34,985 nucleotides of DNA from Endomicrobiia bacterium. GTDB lineage: Bacteria > Elusimicrobiota > Endomicrobiia > Endomicrobiales > Endomicrobiaceae. The notes beneath the pieces are model-generated. The model was given only the letters and a program-made list of their open reading frames with translations, was not told where the DNA came from and ran no database searches. The stretch is from positions 15,566 to 50,550 of the forward strand of contig WRNH01000005.1 of the NCBI GenBank assembly GCA_009776745.1, given 5' to 3'. Position 1 is the stretch's first letter; the number at the start of each line of letters is the position of its first letter. The translations under genes and the position numbers were made by a program. Shown piece by piece: positions 17,401 through 24,968 of the stretch.

Positions 17401-17470
17401 AACCGGAATTTATTAACGGATTTCCGGTTTATAAATAAAAAATTCCGGTTTTATTGAAAAAACCGGAATT
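17401..17470 (-). terminator. Intrinsic terminator with an overlapping alternative hairpin, after the 161-aa secreted protein gene
   Basis: On the minus strand a 12-bp stem (17441-17452 pairs with 17459-17470, six-nt loop) is followed by a T-rich run (TTTTATTTAT), directly after the stop codon of the upstream gene. A second, weaker stem (17401-17408 with 17422-17429) uses the same CCGGAA/TTCCGG words, so four complementary arms can pair in alternative ways. Confidence 0.8.
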
Positions 17471-17472
17471 TT

Positions 17473-17958
17473 TTATGACCCTATTTGTTTTGTAAAAGAA
17501 TGATCTCCGCTAAAAAGACGCAATAAGCCTATATACCGCAGCATAAACCCTAAAATCAAAATGAAAAAGAACGCGTTTGCGGCGTTTGAAGCCACAGCAT
17601 TCCGAATACCCGCAAAACTGCCCGTAGTGAAAATGTTTTTTCTGGAAAATTGCTGGGAAACAAATGCGGCGGTAAAGTTTTTATCATGCGCGGCTTTTTG
17701 TAAGCTTAGCCGGCCTTTTCCGAAATCCAAAGAGATCGCAAGAGACATCACGTCATTAACAAAATTTTTGCATACATCGGTTATGACTTGGCTGTAATCG
17801 CGCGCCAAACGTATATCGTTGCCGATACAGTTTGTTTCTTTCGCCGAAATATTATTTAATATTATGCCCGAAAACGTTTTTATATCGGCAGAGGCAACAG
17901 TCGACCCCGATAAAATAAGCATAAAAACAAACAATAATGAAACCGATTTTTTAAGCAT
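17473..17958 (-). CDS. Small secreted or membrane-anchored protein of unknown function
   Basis: The product is 161 aa. It has an N-terminal signal peptide (basic MLKK, hydrophobic core LLFVFMLILSGS, likely cleavage after ASA at about residue 24) and one strongly hydrophobic helix near the C-terminus (about 127-147, AFFFILILGFMLRYIGLL) followed by a short polar tail. The middle has two cysteines (CIGND and VCKNF) and no recognisable family motif. The start has no clear Shine-Dalgarno; a TATAAT at 17977-17982 would give a very short leader. The gene is closed by a strong terminator and is thus a separate transcript upstream of, and in the same direction as, the giant operon. I do not recognise the family; the gene itself is supported by signal peptide, promoter-like sequence and terminator. 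Confidence 0.7.
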   Translation of the reverse strand: MLKKSVSLLFVFMLILSGSTVASADIKTFSGIILNNISAKETNCIGNDIRLARDYSQVITDVCKNFVNDVMSLAISLDFGKGRLSLQKAAHDKNFTAAFVSQQFSRKNIFTTGSFAGIRNAVASNAANAFFFILILGFMLRYIGLLRLFSGDHSFTKQIGS

Positions 17959-17976
17959 ATTAAAAGTCTAACTAAT

Positions 17977-17993
17977 ATTATAAGATTTGTCAA
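17977..17993 (-). promoter_or_regulatory. Candidate promoter elements for the 161-aa secreted protein gene
   Basis: The minus strand shows a TATAAT at 17977-17982, about 18 nt before the start codon, and a TTGACA at 17988-17993. The two are only 5 nt apart and so cannot be a pair; either the TATAAT works with a poor -35, or the TTGACA works with a TAGACT 17 nt further on. The first choice is more plausible. Confidence 0.35.
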
Positions 17994-18016
17994 TTTGCTA
18001 ATTTGGCGCAGATAAA

Positions 18017-18045
18017 TTGACATTAAACCAAAAAACAAATACAAT
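18017..18045 (+). promoter_or_regulatory. Strong sigma-70-type promoter of tRNA-Arg
   Basis: TTGACA (18017-18022), 17-nt spacer, TACAAT (18040-18045). Transcription would start near 18052, about 48 nt before the mature tRNA. Confidence 0.75.
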
Positions 18046-18099
18046 AGATTTCCGCCCGTTTATTTTATTTTGTAAGTTTTGCTTGTAAATTTTATTCGA

Positions 18100-18173
18100 G
18101 CGCCCATAGCTCAATTGGATAGAGCGTTTGACTACGAATCAAAAGGCTAGAGGTTCAACTCCTCTTGGGCGCG
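18100..18173 (+). tRNA. tRNA-Arg (anticodon ACG)
   Basis: A complete cloverleaf is visible: acceptor GCGCCCA/TGGGCGC, D-arm AGCTCAATTGGATAGAGC, anticodon stem TTTGA/TCAAA with loop CTACGAA (anticodon ACG at 18134-18136), and T-arm with GGTTCAACTCC. The discriminator base is G and CCA is not encoded. A34 would be expected to be edited to inosine by TadA to read CGN codons. Confidence 0.95.
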
Positions 18174-18519
18174 TTTTTGCACTCTCAATTAGTTCCGTAA
18201 ATTAATTATGGCGATTGAAACGGGACTTTTTAGGGCACTTATGAATAATTCTTTTACAGATTGTTTGCATTTTGTGTAATCATTTCAGCGTTAGGCTTAT
18301 CCAAAGGAGATGTTATAATAAAAAGTGTGGGGTTTGCAGTGTGGAGAGCGGAGTTAACTCAAAAAGATGCAGGGACGCGGGGATGCGGAGATGCAGGGTA
18401 ACGGCAAAAACACAAAGAGCGTGGAATTAAAGACGGATGTTTTTTTCTGTTGTTACTCTGCCTCTCTGCATCGCTAGAAGCTCCTCCCAACTTCTCATCT
18501 TCCAAAAAGGAACGGCATA
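18174..18519. repeat. Gene-free stretch with a long imperfect inverted repeat
   Basis: No convincing gene is seen between tRNA-Arg and the methyltransferase. Arms at 18382-18402 and 18452-18472 are inverted copies matching at 18 of 21 positions (GATGCGGAG... against ...CTCTGCATC). The left side also contains short direct GATGC-GG repeats. It is probably a stem-loop or the remnant of a small dispersed element. Confidence 0.5.
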
Positions 18520-19320
18520 ATGGGCAAAATTCGGCTGACAGAGGAAAAAGAGACATTGTTTATACCTCTTTACGGCAAAGCGGCGGACTATCGTTCAAAA
18601 AAATCTATTTTAAACGATAAAACCGCAAGCGATATAGTTGAGAAAGTTGATATTGATTTTACAAAGCATAAAAGAGGAATCGGCGAAAGAGTATTTGCCG
18701 CCCGTGCAAAACAATATGATGCATGGGCAAAAGATTTTATAGCAAAAAATCAAAATGCGGCAGTGGTTCATCTCGGCTGCGGATTAGACGCAAGGATAAC
18801 AAGAATACAGCCGCCGTCTTCCGTAATTTGGTTTGACGTTGATTACCCTGAAGTAATTGATTTGCGGAAACAATTTTATTCGGAAAACAGTCAATACAAA
18901 ATGATTTCAAGTTCTATTACCGCTCAGAATTGGCTTGAAACGATTCCCAGCGACAGACCTGCGTTGATAATAGCGGAGGGCGTGTTTACATATTTATCCG
19001 AAGCGGAAGTTAAAGCGCTTCTGCAGCGATTGACCGATTATTTCTCTCACGGGCAAATAGCTTTTGACGCAGTCAATTCCTCAATGGTCAATGCAAGGAA
19101 AGAAAAACTAAAAGAAATGGGAACTGCTTTCAGATGGGTAATTAAGGATATAAGCGAAGCTGATAAATTGAATCCCAAATTAAAAAGAATTGAAACGGTT
19201 TCTGTTTTTAAATCTGCCTTTATAAAAGAGCTTCCTCTAGACGTTCGTCTTGCCGTGGGATTGTTAGCGCTTTTTCCAAGATTCAAAAATTCATTTCAAA
19301 TGCTGCGCTATGACTTTTAA
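18520..19320 (+). CDS. Class I SAM-dependent O-methyltransferase of the LCM/PPM-type family
   Basis: The product is 266 aa, with AAAGGAA upstream of the ATG. The SAM-binding motif HLGCGLDAR lies at residues 84-92, after an N-terminal stretch typical of the leucine carboxyl methyltransferase (LCM, PF04072) family (ERVFAARAKQYD, about 56-67). The acidic ribose-binding strand VIWFDVDYPEVIDLR and the motif LIIAEGVFTYL follow, again as in LCM/Tcm-type O-methyltransferases of secondary metabolism. The partner substrate cannot be read from the sequence. It is the first gene after a gene-poor stretch, just upstream of the decayed restriction-modification genes, and stands alone with no visible biosynthetic cluster. 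The family is fairly certain; the substrate is unknown. Confidence 0.85.
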   Translation: MGKIRLTEEKETLFIPLYGKAADYRSKKSILNDKTASDIVEKVDIDFTKHKRGIGERVFAARAKQYDAWAKDFIAKNQNAAVVHLGCGLDARITRIQPPSSVIWFDVDYPEVIDLRKQFYSENSQYKMISSSITAQNWLETIPSDRPALIIAEGVFTYLSEAEVKALLQRLTDYFSHGQIAFDAVNSSMVNARKEKLKEMGTAFRWVIKDISEADKLNPKLKRIETVSVFKSAFIKELPLDVRLAVGLLALFPRFKNSFQMLRYDF

Positions 19321-19368
19321 ATAATAGCATAGCTTTCATACGCCCGTAAGATTTGGCAAGGAGCGAAG

Positions 19369-21159
19369 ATGAAAATTATCGGATTTATCGCAAGTCCGCT
19401 AATTATATTTATCGGGCTTTTTTTGGGAAAGATAAAATAAGAGAAGATAAACTAAAAGACCGCTTAAAATTTTATAACGATTTGAACATAGATAAATACG
19501 GTAAAAATTATTTCTCGGATAATTTTTCTAATACATATTTTGATTCCAATAATGCAAAAAAATAGGGATTATAAGGGATGATATAGAAAAACTCTTTGAA
19601 GAAAAGATAATTACAAATCGCGAAAAAGCATATTTATTGACATCTTTGATATACGCGTTTGATAAAATAACTAACACCGTAGGGCATTATGATGCCTATA
19701 GAAAAGTTGACATCCCAAACAAAAGGTTGATTCTTTTGCCTCTTGCCATTAGAAATTCAAAATATAATTCTGAAATTTACAAAGATTGGTTAGAAAAATT
19801 AAAGCGGATATTGTTTATATAGACCCTCCGTATAACTCTCGTCAATATTGCGATTCTTATCACCTGCTTGAAAATGTTGCAGCTTGGAAAAAAGAACAAG
19901 TATATGGAACTGCGAAAAAAATAGATCGTTCACACATTAAAAGCCAATACAACATGAAGACAGCGGGAGTCGCTTTTTGCGATTTAATAAATAATATAAA
20001 AGCAAGCTATATTTTGCTTTCTTACAACGATATGGGAGATTTTGGAAATGCGCGTTCCCAATCTCGGATAAGTGACCACGAGATATTATCGGCATTAAAA
20101 AGAAAAGGCGAAGTTGAAATATTTGAAACCGATTTCAAGCAATTTACAACCGGCAAATCAAACAAAAATGACTTAAAAGAAAGGATTTTTTTATGTAAGG
20201 TAAATACCGGTGTAAAAACAAAAAGAACTGTTATATCGTCAAAACATAATCCTATAAAAGCCGGTTTTGTAAAGTCTCCTCTAAACTATACGGGCGGAAA
20301 GCACAAACTATTGCCTCAAATAACAAAATTCTTCCCAAAAAACATAGATACCTTTTACGATATTTTTTCCGGCGGAGCAAATGTCGGAATAAATGCCCAG
20401 GCAAACAAAATTGTTTGTATAGAAAAAAATCCCTATGTTGTAAGTTTATTAAAATTGATACAAAAAAATAATTTTGAGGACATACATCAAAAAATAATAA
20501 ATATTATTGACAGCTTTGGATTAAGTCAAAGCTATATTAAGGGCTACGGTTTTTACAAAGTTAACAGTTCTGACGGACTTGGACAGTTCAATAAAAAAGC
20601 TTTTTTAAAAATGAGAGAAGAATTTAATAAAGATAAAACAAGAATTGATTTATTATTGACACTTATCTTGTATTCGTTTAACAATCAAATCAGATTTAAT
20701 TCTGCAGGAGATTTTAATCTTCCGGTAGGCAAAAGGGATTATAACGGTAATTCTCGCAAAAATGTCGCAGCGTTTAATCAACTTTCTAATGAAAAGAGAA
20801 TAACCTTTAAAAGCTGTGATTTTAGAGAAATATTGAAATTGGATCCGACTCCAGAAGATTTTGTGTATTTAGATCCGCCCTATCTGCTGGGACTTGCAAG
20901 TTATAATGAGTTAAATGGTTGGAATGAGAAAGATGAAACAGATCTTTATTCGGTATTATCAAAGCTAAATAAAAAAAATACCAGATTTGCCCTGTCAAAT
21001 GTCTTACAGCATAAGGGCGCGATTAATAAGATTATGAAAAATTGGGCTAGTAAAGAAAAATTTAAAATTAATAAATTGATTTATAATTATAAAAATTCAA
21101 ACTATCATTCAACTGCAAAAAATAATAAAACAACTGAAGTTCTTATCACAAATTACTAA
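19369..21159 (+). pseudogene. Bifunctional type IIS adenine DNA methyltransferase (M.FokI/D12 type), N-terminal half broken by frameshifts
   Basis: The original start is probably ATG 19369, which has AAGGAG 5 nt upstream (MKIIG...). Reading continues only by changing frame three times, each a -1 shift: near 19400-19440, in an A7 tract at 19556-19562, and near 19790-19810. After the second shift the chain reads KIGIIRDDIEK and then DKITNTVGHYDAY, both typical of the first half of FokI-type methylases; after the third comes IDPPYNSRQY (catalytic motif IV). The segment that should carry the first SAM motif is missing or unrecognisable. The second half (about 20270-21159) is intact: NYTGGKHKLL (motif X), DIFSGGANVG (motif I), YLDPPYL (motif IV). 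An open frame starting at 19786 (457 aa) could still make the second domain. Such enzymes methylate adenines on both strands of an asymmetric site. An endonuclease fragment follows 17 bp later. Confidence 0.75.
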
Positions 21160-21161
21160 TT

Positions 21162-21170
21162 TGCTATAAT
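21162..21170 (+). promoter_or_regulatory. Extended -10 promoter giving a probably leaderless endonuclease mRNA
   Basis: TGC-TATAAT (21162-21170) ends only 6 nt before the ATG at 21177. Transcription would begin at or next to the start codon. It overlaps the space after the methylase stop codon, as is common for separately controlled restriction genes. Confidence 0.5.
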
Positions 21171-21176
21171 AAAATC

Positions 21177-21557
21177 ATGTTAAAACCTTGGTCAATTTCC
21201 ACTACTGTTCGCAACCCTGAACGATTAAGGGAATTTTTAATCGTTCTTCAGCAATTGCTTGATAAAAAATGGGATAATGCAATAAGATATTTTCGTTTAA
21301 CAAAATTTATTCGTATTCGCGGAAATGGATTTTATGTTGACTTAGAGCCTAATCGCCGCACAGAAATAGAGTCTTTGTTTGAAAAAGAGTTTTACAAACC
21401 CGGATTATTTACCGATAAAAAATCATATTTGAATTATATGGCAAATGACGGTTTGCCAATACTGCCGTGGCAGACAAAAAATAAACTTATAAAAGATGAT
21501 TGGGTAATAGGTATTCAAGATGTAATTTCTTCTTGGCAGAATACGTTGTTGAACTAA
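21177..21557 (+). pseudogene. Truncated AlwI-family type IIS restriction endonuclease (N-terminal fragment)
   Basis: The first residues, KPWSISTTVRNPERLREFL, match the characteristic N-terminus of AlwI-family endonucleases (RE_AlwI, PF09491), which cut outside an asymmetric site such as GGATC. The product is only 126 aa and ends with SSWQNTLLN, while family members are usually several hundred residues long, so recognition and nuclease parts are missing. The following 300 bp show no continuation in another frame that I could recognise, which suggests a deletion rather than a single frameshift. With the damaged methylase just upstream this marks a dead or dying restriction-modification locus. 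A short functional protein cannot be excluded, because the start and codon use look normal. Confidence 0.65.
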
Positions 21558-21881
21558 AGCTCTTATCACAGAATCGCGGACACAAAATATCTTATCTTCA
21601 TAAATCTTTTTTTTCTCTTCAAAGCGCCTTCTCTAATTCTCTAAGTTCTTAATCTTGGCAGTTTCTGAATGTTGGGAATATCAACTAACGGCGCCTCCTT
21701 GCTTGAAAACATCCTCACGATAAAACATTTCTTAATGTCTTATTTAGGCAATATTTCCGGCTCATATTTGCATGCTCTATCACGCACTACTTCTTTACAT
21801 AACATTATTTTTGATATAATATGCAATGAAAAAATATATAATTACCGTTATTATAAAAGAAAAAGAGAAAGGAGTAAAAAT
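21558..21881. other. Intergenic stretch without a recognisable gene
   Basis: This 324-bp AT-rich region holds no gene that I can support. An upstream ATG at 21669 in frame with the NifU-like gene would add 71 residues that look non-coding and has no ribosome site. An extended -10 promoter for the NifU-like gene lies at 21812-21820. The first part may be eroded endonuclease sequence. Confidence 0.5.
21794..21820 (+). promoter_or_regulatory. Extended -10 promoter of the NifU-like gene
   Basis: TGA-TATAAT (21812-21820) is a consensus -10 with the TGN extension; a TTTACA at 21794-21799 sits 15 nt upstream. The start codon at 21882 is about 55 nt downstream of the expected transcription start. 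Confidence 0.6.
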
Positions 21882-22109
21882 ATGAGTTTGAAAGAAAGAG
21901 TGGAAATCGCTTTGGAAACTGTAAGGCCACATTTGCAGGCTGACGGCGGAGATGTTGAATTAGTAGACGTTACGGAAGACGGCATTGTAAAAGTCAAACT
22001 TACCGGCGCGTGCGGATCTTGTCCGATGGCGGCAATGACGCTTCAATATGGCGTGACAAATGCCATAAAACAGGCTGTCCCTGAAATTAAAGAAGTGCTG
22101 TCCGTGTAA
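21882..22109 (+). CDS. NifU-like C-terminal-domain Fe-S cluster scaffold protein
   Basis: The product is a 75-aa stand-alone NFU domain (PF01106). AAAGGAG lies 8 nt before ATG 21882, which fixes the start. The chain has the expected RPHLQADGGDVELVDV segment and the cluster-binding CxxC (C44-G-S-C47-P-M). Two subunits would hold a [4Fe-4S] cluster between them and pass it to target apoproteins in the cytoplasm. The size equals that of other free-standing NFU proteins. No other isc/suf genes are adjacent, so it acts as a solitary carrier here. The identification is very secure; the particular client proteins are unknown. Confidence 0.95.
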   Translation: MSLKERVEIALETVRPHLQADGGDVELVDVTEDGIVKVKLTGACGSCPMAAMTLQYGVTNAIKQAVPEIKEVLSV

Positions 22110-22114
22110 TAACG

Positions 22115-22197
22115 GCAATCGGTAATGAATAATGCGTAGTTATTGCGCCGCCTATTAACAGGCGCGCAAAGCGTGCGCGGAAATTATTACTGATTGG
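22115..22197. repeat. Intergenic stem-loop between the NifU-like and phosphodiesterase genes
   Basis: Imperfect outer arms (22115-22130 and 22182-22197) enclose a GC-rich inner hairpin GCGCC-GCCT-ATTAAC-AGGC-GCGC at about 22145-22167. It may end the NifU-like transcript, although no long T-run follows. Confidence 0.45.
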
Positions 22198-22208
22198 CTA
22201 ACTAATTT

Positions 22209-22697
22209 ATGTTAATCGGAGTTATTTCAGATACTCATAATGATATTGGAAGCATTCGGAACGCGGTTGATTTTTTTAATCTCCGCTGCGCGGATCTCGT
22301 TCTGCATTGCGGAGATATTTTTTCACCTTTTGCGGCAAAAGAATTTGCCGGATTAAGATGCGGATTTAAAGCTGTTTTCGGCAATAATGATATTGAACAT
22401 GCGGAACTGGATAACATTATTTCCGAATTCGGCATGATTGCGCAGGCGCCTTTTGAATTTAAAGTTTCCGGAAAACTTTTTGTAATGGTGCACAAGCCTT
22501 TTAATTTGGGCACAATGGCAGCAAGTGGCAAGTATGATTTTATTTTGTACGGGCATCTTCACCGCGCCGGTATAGAAAAGCGTGACAAAACCGTAATTTT
22601 AAATCCCGGCGAAGCAAGCGGTCAGCGTTTCGGCAGAAAAACCGTAGCTTTGATAGATTTGCTTACTGACCACAATGAAATTTTTGAACTGCTTTAA
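22209..22697 (+). CDS. YfcE/MJ0936-type metallophosphodiesterase
   Basis: This is a 162-aa calcineurin-like phosphoesterase of the compact YfcE/MJ0936 group. The metal-binding motifs appear in order: SDTH (residues 7-10), LHCGDI (about 33-38), FGNND (about 57-61), MVHKP (about 96-100), and YGHLH (about 114-118). The segment ILNPGEASG near the C-terminus is typical of this group, whose members hydrolyse artificial phosphodiesters with Mn or Ni; the natural substrate is unsettled. It is cytoplasmic, with no signal or membrane segment. No clear Shine-Dalgarno precedes the ATG. It stands between two structured intergenic regions, so it is probably monocistronic. Confidence 0.92.
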   Translation: MLIGVISDTHNDIGSIRNAVDFFNLRCADLVLHCGDIFSPFAAKEFAGLRCGFKAVFGNNDIEHAELDNIISEFGMIAQAPFEFKVSGKLFVMVHKPFNLGTMAASGKYDFILYGHLHRAGIEKRDKTVILNPGEASGQRFGRKTVALIDLLTDHNEIFELL

Positions 22698-22710
22698 AAA
22701 AACAGATAAA

Positions 22711-22771
22711 AAATAAAATATAAAAAGTTAACGGCACAAAGCTCATTTTTTTACTCTTTTATATTTTATTT
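22711..22771. repeat. AT-rich inverted repeat after the phosphodiesterase gene
   Basis: AAATAAAATATAAAAAGT (22711-22728) and its near-complement (22753-22771) can form a long AU stem 13 bp after the stop codon. It resembles the structure at 17270-17332 and is followed, like that one, by a TTGCCGTT word. It could act as a weak terminator. Confidence 0.45.
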
Positions 22772-22789
22772 GCCGTTGCTGTTTGACGT

Positions 22790-22818
22790 TTGAAAGAAAC
22801 GGACAATTAATATATAAT
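22790..22818 (+). promoter_or_regulatory. Strong promoter of tRNA-Glu
   Basis: TTGAAA (22790-22795), 17-nt spacer, TATAAT (22813-22818). Transcription would start near 22825, just before the mature tRNA. Confidence 0.7.
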
Positions 22819-22828
22819 AATCTCAAGT

Positions 22829-22902
22829 GCTGCCATCGTCTAGCGGTTCAGGACATCGCCCTCTCAAGGCGGAGATCACGGGTTCAAATCCCGTTGGCAG
22901 CG
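22829..22902 (+). tRNA. tRNA-Glu (anticodon CTC)
   Basis: The acceptor stem GCTGCCA/TGGCAGC, anticodon stem TCGCC/GGCGG with loop CTCTCAA (anticodon CTC at 22863-22865) and T-arm CGGGTTCAAATCCCG are all present. The discriminator is G and CCA is not encoded. The 3' part from 22886 onward is duplicated at 23111-23167. Confidence 0.94.
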
Positions 22903-23167
22903 TAAGATAAAAAATAAAATCCGGACGGCAGTTTGTCCGGATTTTTTCATTGACGTTTCGCTGACAGAGCAATGCCAACGATTTGGCATTGCGAAGGGAT
23001 TTGAAGGACGGAGCAAGGTTTTTGTTTGAGCAAGTTTGAAAAACTTGCGAAAGGCAAAAACAGCGAGTCCCGGCCTGGAGGAAAATTCCGTCAGGGATTT
23101 TACCGGAAGGAAATCCCGTTGGCAGCGTAAGATAAAAAATAAAATCCGGACGGCAGTTTGTCCGGAT
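22886..23167. repeat. 57-bp perfect direct repeat of the tRNA-Glu 3' end and terminator, flanking a 168-bp insert
   Basis: Copies at 22886-22942 and 23111-23167 are identical (57 bp, 225-bp period). Each contains the tRNA T-arm 3' half, acceptor 3' strand and the terminator stem. The intervening 168 bp includes two perfect hairpins (22969-22992, 9-bp stem; 23030-23048, 8-bp stem) and no coding capacity. The pattern is that of an attachment-site duplication at a tRNA 3' end. Confidence 0.9.
22919..22947 (+). terminator. Intrinsic terminator of tRNA-Glu
   Basis: The stem ATCCGGAC/GTCCGGAT with an 8-nt loop is followed by TTTTTT. The duplicate at 23144-23167 keeps the stem but has lost the T-run. 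Confidence 0.88.
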
Positions 23168-23215
23168 GATGATAGATTAATTGTAATTTATAGATAGAAT
23201 ATGCCAACCGAGATT

Positions 23216-23235
23216 AGGGTGTGCCGACACACTCT
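23216..23235. repeat. Palindrome AGGGTGTG-CCGA-CACACTCT after the histidine kinase gene
   Basis: A 20-nt hairpin that differs at only two positions from one at 27685-27704 next to the azoreductase gene. No T-run follows it, so it is a shared structural element rather than a classic terminator. Confidence 0.5.
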
Positions 23236-23252
23236 AGAGAGCAGTTCCTATC

Positions 23253-24950
23253 TCAATTACCATCTTTGATGATTTCCGCAGGAAGCCATTTGAAAAGCCT
23301 TTCCGCGAGCGCCTGCGACTCCAGCGGTTTGGATAAAAAATCGTTAAAACCGTTTGATAAAAACATTTCTTTGGCGCCGGATACCGCGTTTGCCGTTAAG
23401 GCAATTATAGGAATTTTTTCATATTTCCCGCCCATGCCGCGGATTTTTTCAGCCGCTTCAATACCGTCCATTTCGGGCATCATATGATCCATCAGTATAA
23501 GATCGTAATCTTTTATTTTAACTTTTTCTAAAGCGTCTCTTCCGTTTAATGCTGTATCCGGAATAATTCCAAAACCTTTCAGCATGGCTTCGGCAACCAT
23601 TAGATTTATTTCAATATCATCAACCAGCAGAATTTTTGCTTCCTCCGCCGTAAAATTATAAACGGGAACCGCCTCTCTTTTTAAATCGGATTCGGATCCG
23701 AAAGGAAGATGTATTCTTACGGAAAAACACGATCCCAAACCGTATTCGCTTTTAATGCCTATGGAACCGCGCATAAGCTCTACAAGATTTTTTGTTATCG
23801 CAAGACCGAGTCCTGTGCCTACGGTTTTTTTGTTTTTGACTTTATCAAACTGTTCGAACGATTTAAAAAGGCGGGGAATATCTTCCTGCTTTATTCCGAT
23901 CCCTGTGTCCTCAATATCAAAACAGATATCTTTTGTTTTTTCGCATACGTGCGCGGAAAAGATAATATGTCCTTCATTGGTGTATTTAAACGAATTATTA
24001 AGTATATTTGTAAAAATCTGCGTTATTCTTTTTTCATCGCCAAGCACAACGTCCGGCAAATTTCCGGAAAACCGGCACAAAAACTCAAGTTTTTTTTGCG
24101 TGAACATAATTTTAAAAATTGATTCTATTTTATAAAGGAGATGGTTAAAGTCAAAATATTCGTTTACAAGCTCGAATTTTCCGGCTTCTATCTTTGAAAA
24201 GTCCAAAATGTCATTGATAAGGTTTAAAAGAATGTGGGAGGAGTTTCGTATGTTTTGCATATATTCGCGCTGCTTGTCGTTCAAATCGGAGTTTTTCATT
24301 ATATCCGCGATCCCGACAATTACGTTCAGCGGCGTACGTATTTCGTGCGACATTGTGGCAAGAAAGTCGGATTTCGCTCTGTTTGCCTGCTCTGCCTGCG
24401 CTTTTGCTTTTAAAAGTTCGGTTAAATCGTGAAACAATGCCAATGTTCCGCTTATTTCGCCTTTTTCGTTCCTCATTGACGCGATCTGGATAGAATAATT
24501 GCCGGGATTTCCGCATCTGCGGAAATCAATGAGGGCGTCAAATGTCGCCGCCTGCTTATTTTGCTCGGTGAGTTTAAGAGCGTCTTCAAACTTTTTTATG
24601 AATTTATCGTCGGCAAATCTTTGAAAAACGTCATGATATGTTCTGCCGTTGATCAGCCCGAAATTAAGAATGTCCGCCTCTTTCAAAAAAGCGTCCGTGC
24701 AATAAGCGAATCGTCCGTGCTGGTCGAAAAGCATGATCACGTCAGGGGCGTTGGAAAGCAGAAGTTCCAAATACTTTTCCTGCTTTGATTTATTTGCCGC
24801 GATAACCGCCATCATGTTTGCCTGAGCGCCCGTAATGAGCTTATTTCGGTCAAAAATACTTTGCATATTAAGAAGCCTGCGGCTGAGTTTTGTATTTTCT
24901 CTCCGCAAAGATTCAAGCTCCGCTTTAAGCTGTTCGATTTCTTCAGGCAT
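23253..24950 (-). CDS. Cytoplasmic hybrid sensor histidine kinase (coiled coil - PAS - HisKA - HATPase - receiver)
   Basis: The product is 565 aa with no membrane segment. It begins with a coiled coil (about 1-35), then a PAS-like domain (about 60-190, including NAPDVIMLFDQHGRF). The phospho-accepting His is in SHEIRTP (about H202), the ATPase has the N-box NILNNSFKY, DTGIGI and GTGLGLAI, and the C-terminal receiver carries LLVDDIEINLM and MDHMMPEMDG (phospho-Asp about 488). It should pass phosphate from His to its own Asp and on to an unlinked partner; no separate response regulator or output domain is present here. The ATG has CGGAGA upstream and is 18 bp after the FIST gene, so the two form an operon in which FIST is the probable input partner. 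The domain call is firm, the signal unknown. Confidence 0.95.
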   Translation of the reverse strand: MPEEIEQLKAELESLRRENTKLSRRLLNMQSIFDRNKLITGAQANMMAVIAANKSKQEKYLELLLSNAPDVIMLFDQHGRFAYCTDAFLKEADILNFGLINGRTYHDVFQRFADDKFIKKFEDALKLTEQNKQAATFDALIDFRRCGNPGNYSIQIASMRNEKGEISGTLALFHDLTELLKAKAQAEQANRAKSDFLATMSHEIRTPLNVIVGIADIMKNSDLNDKQREYMQNIRNSSHILLNLINDILDFSKIEAGKFELVNEYFDFNHLLYKIESIFKIMFTQKKLEFLCRFSGNLPDVVLGDEKRITQIFTNILNNSFKYTNEGHIIFSAHVCEKTKDICFDIEDTGIGIKQEDIPRLFKSFEQFDKVKNKKTVGTGLGLAITKNLVELMRGSIGIKSEYGLGSCFSVRIHLPFGSESDLKREAVPVYNFTAEEAKILLVDDIEINLMVAEAMLKGFGIIPDTALNGRDALEKVKIKDYDLILMDHMMPEMDGIEAAEKIRGMGGKYEKIPIIALTANAVSGAKEMFLSNGFNDFLSKPLESQALAERLFKWLPAEIIKDGN

Positions 24951-24968
24951 TATTGAATCTCCGAGACT

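Noticed and set aside
18213-18230. GATTGAAAC word that resembles the end of some CRISPR repeats
   Set aside because: It occurs once with no spaced copies, so there is no array.
21669-21881. 71-codon N-terminal extension of the NifU-like protein
   Set aside because: The internal ATG at 21882 has AAAGGAG and gives the normal family length, and the promoter lies inside the extension.
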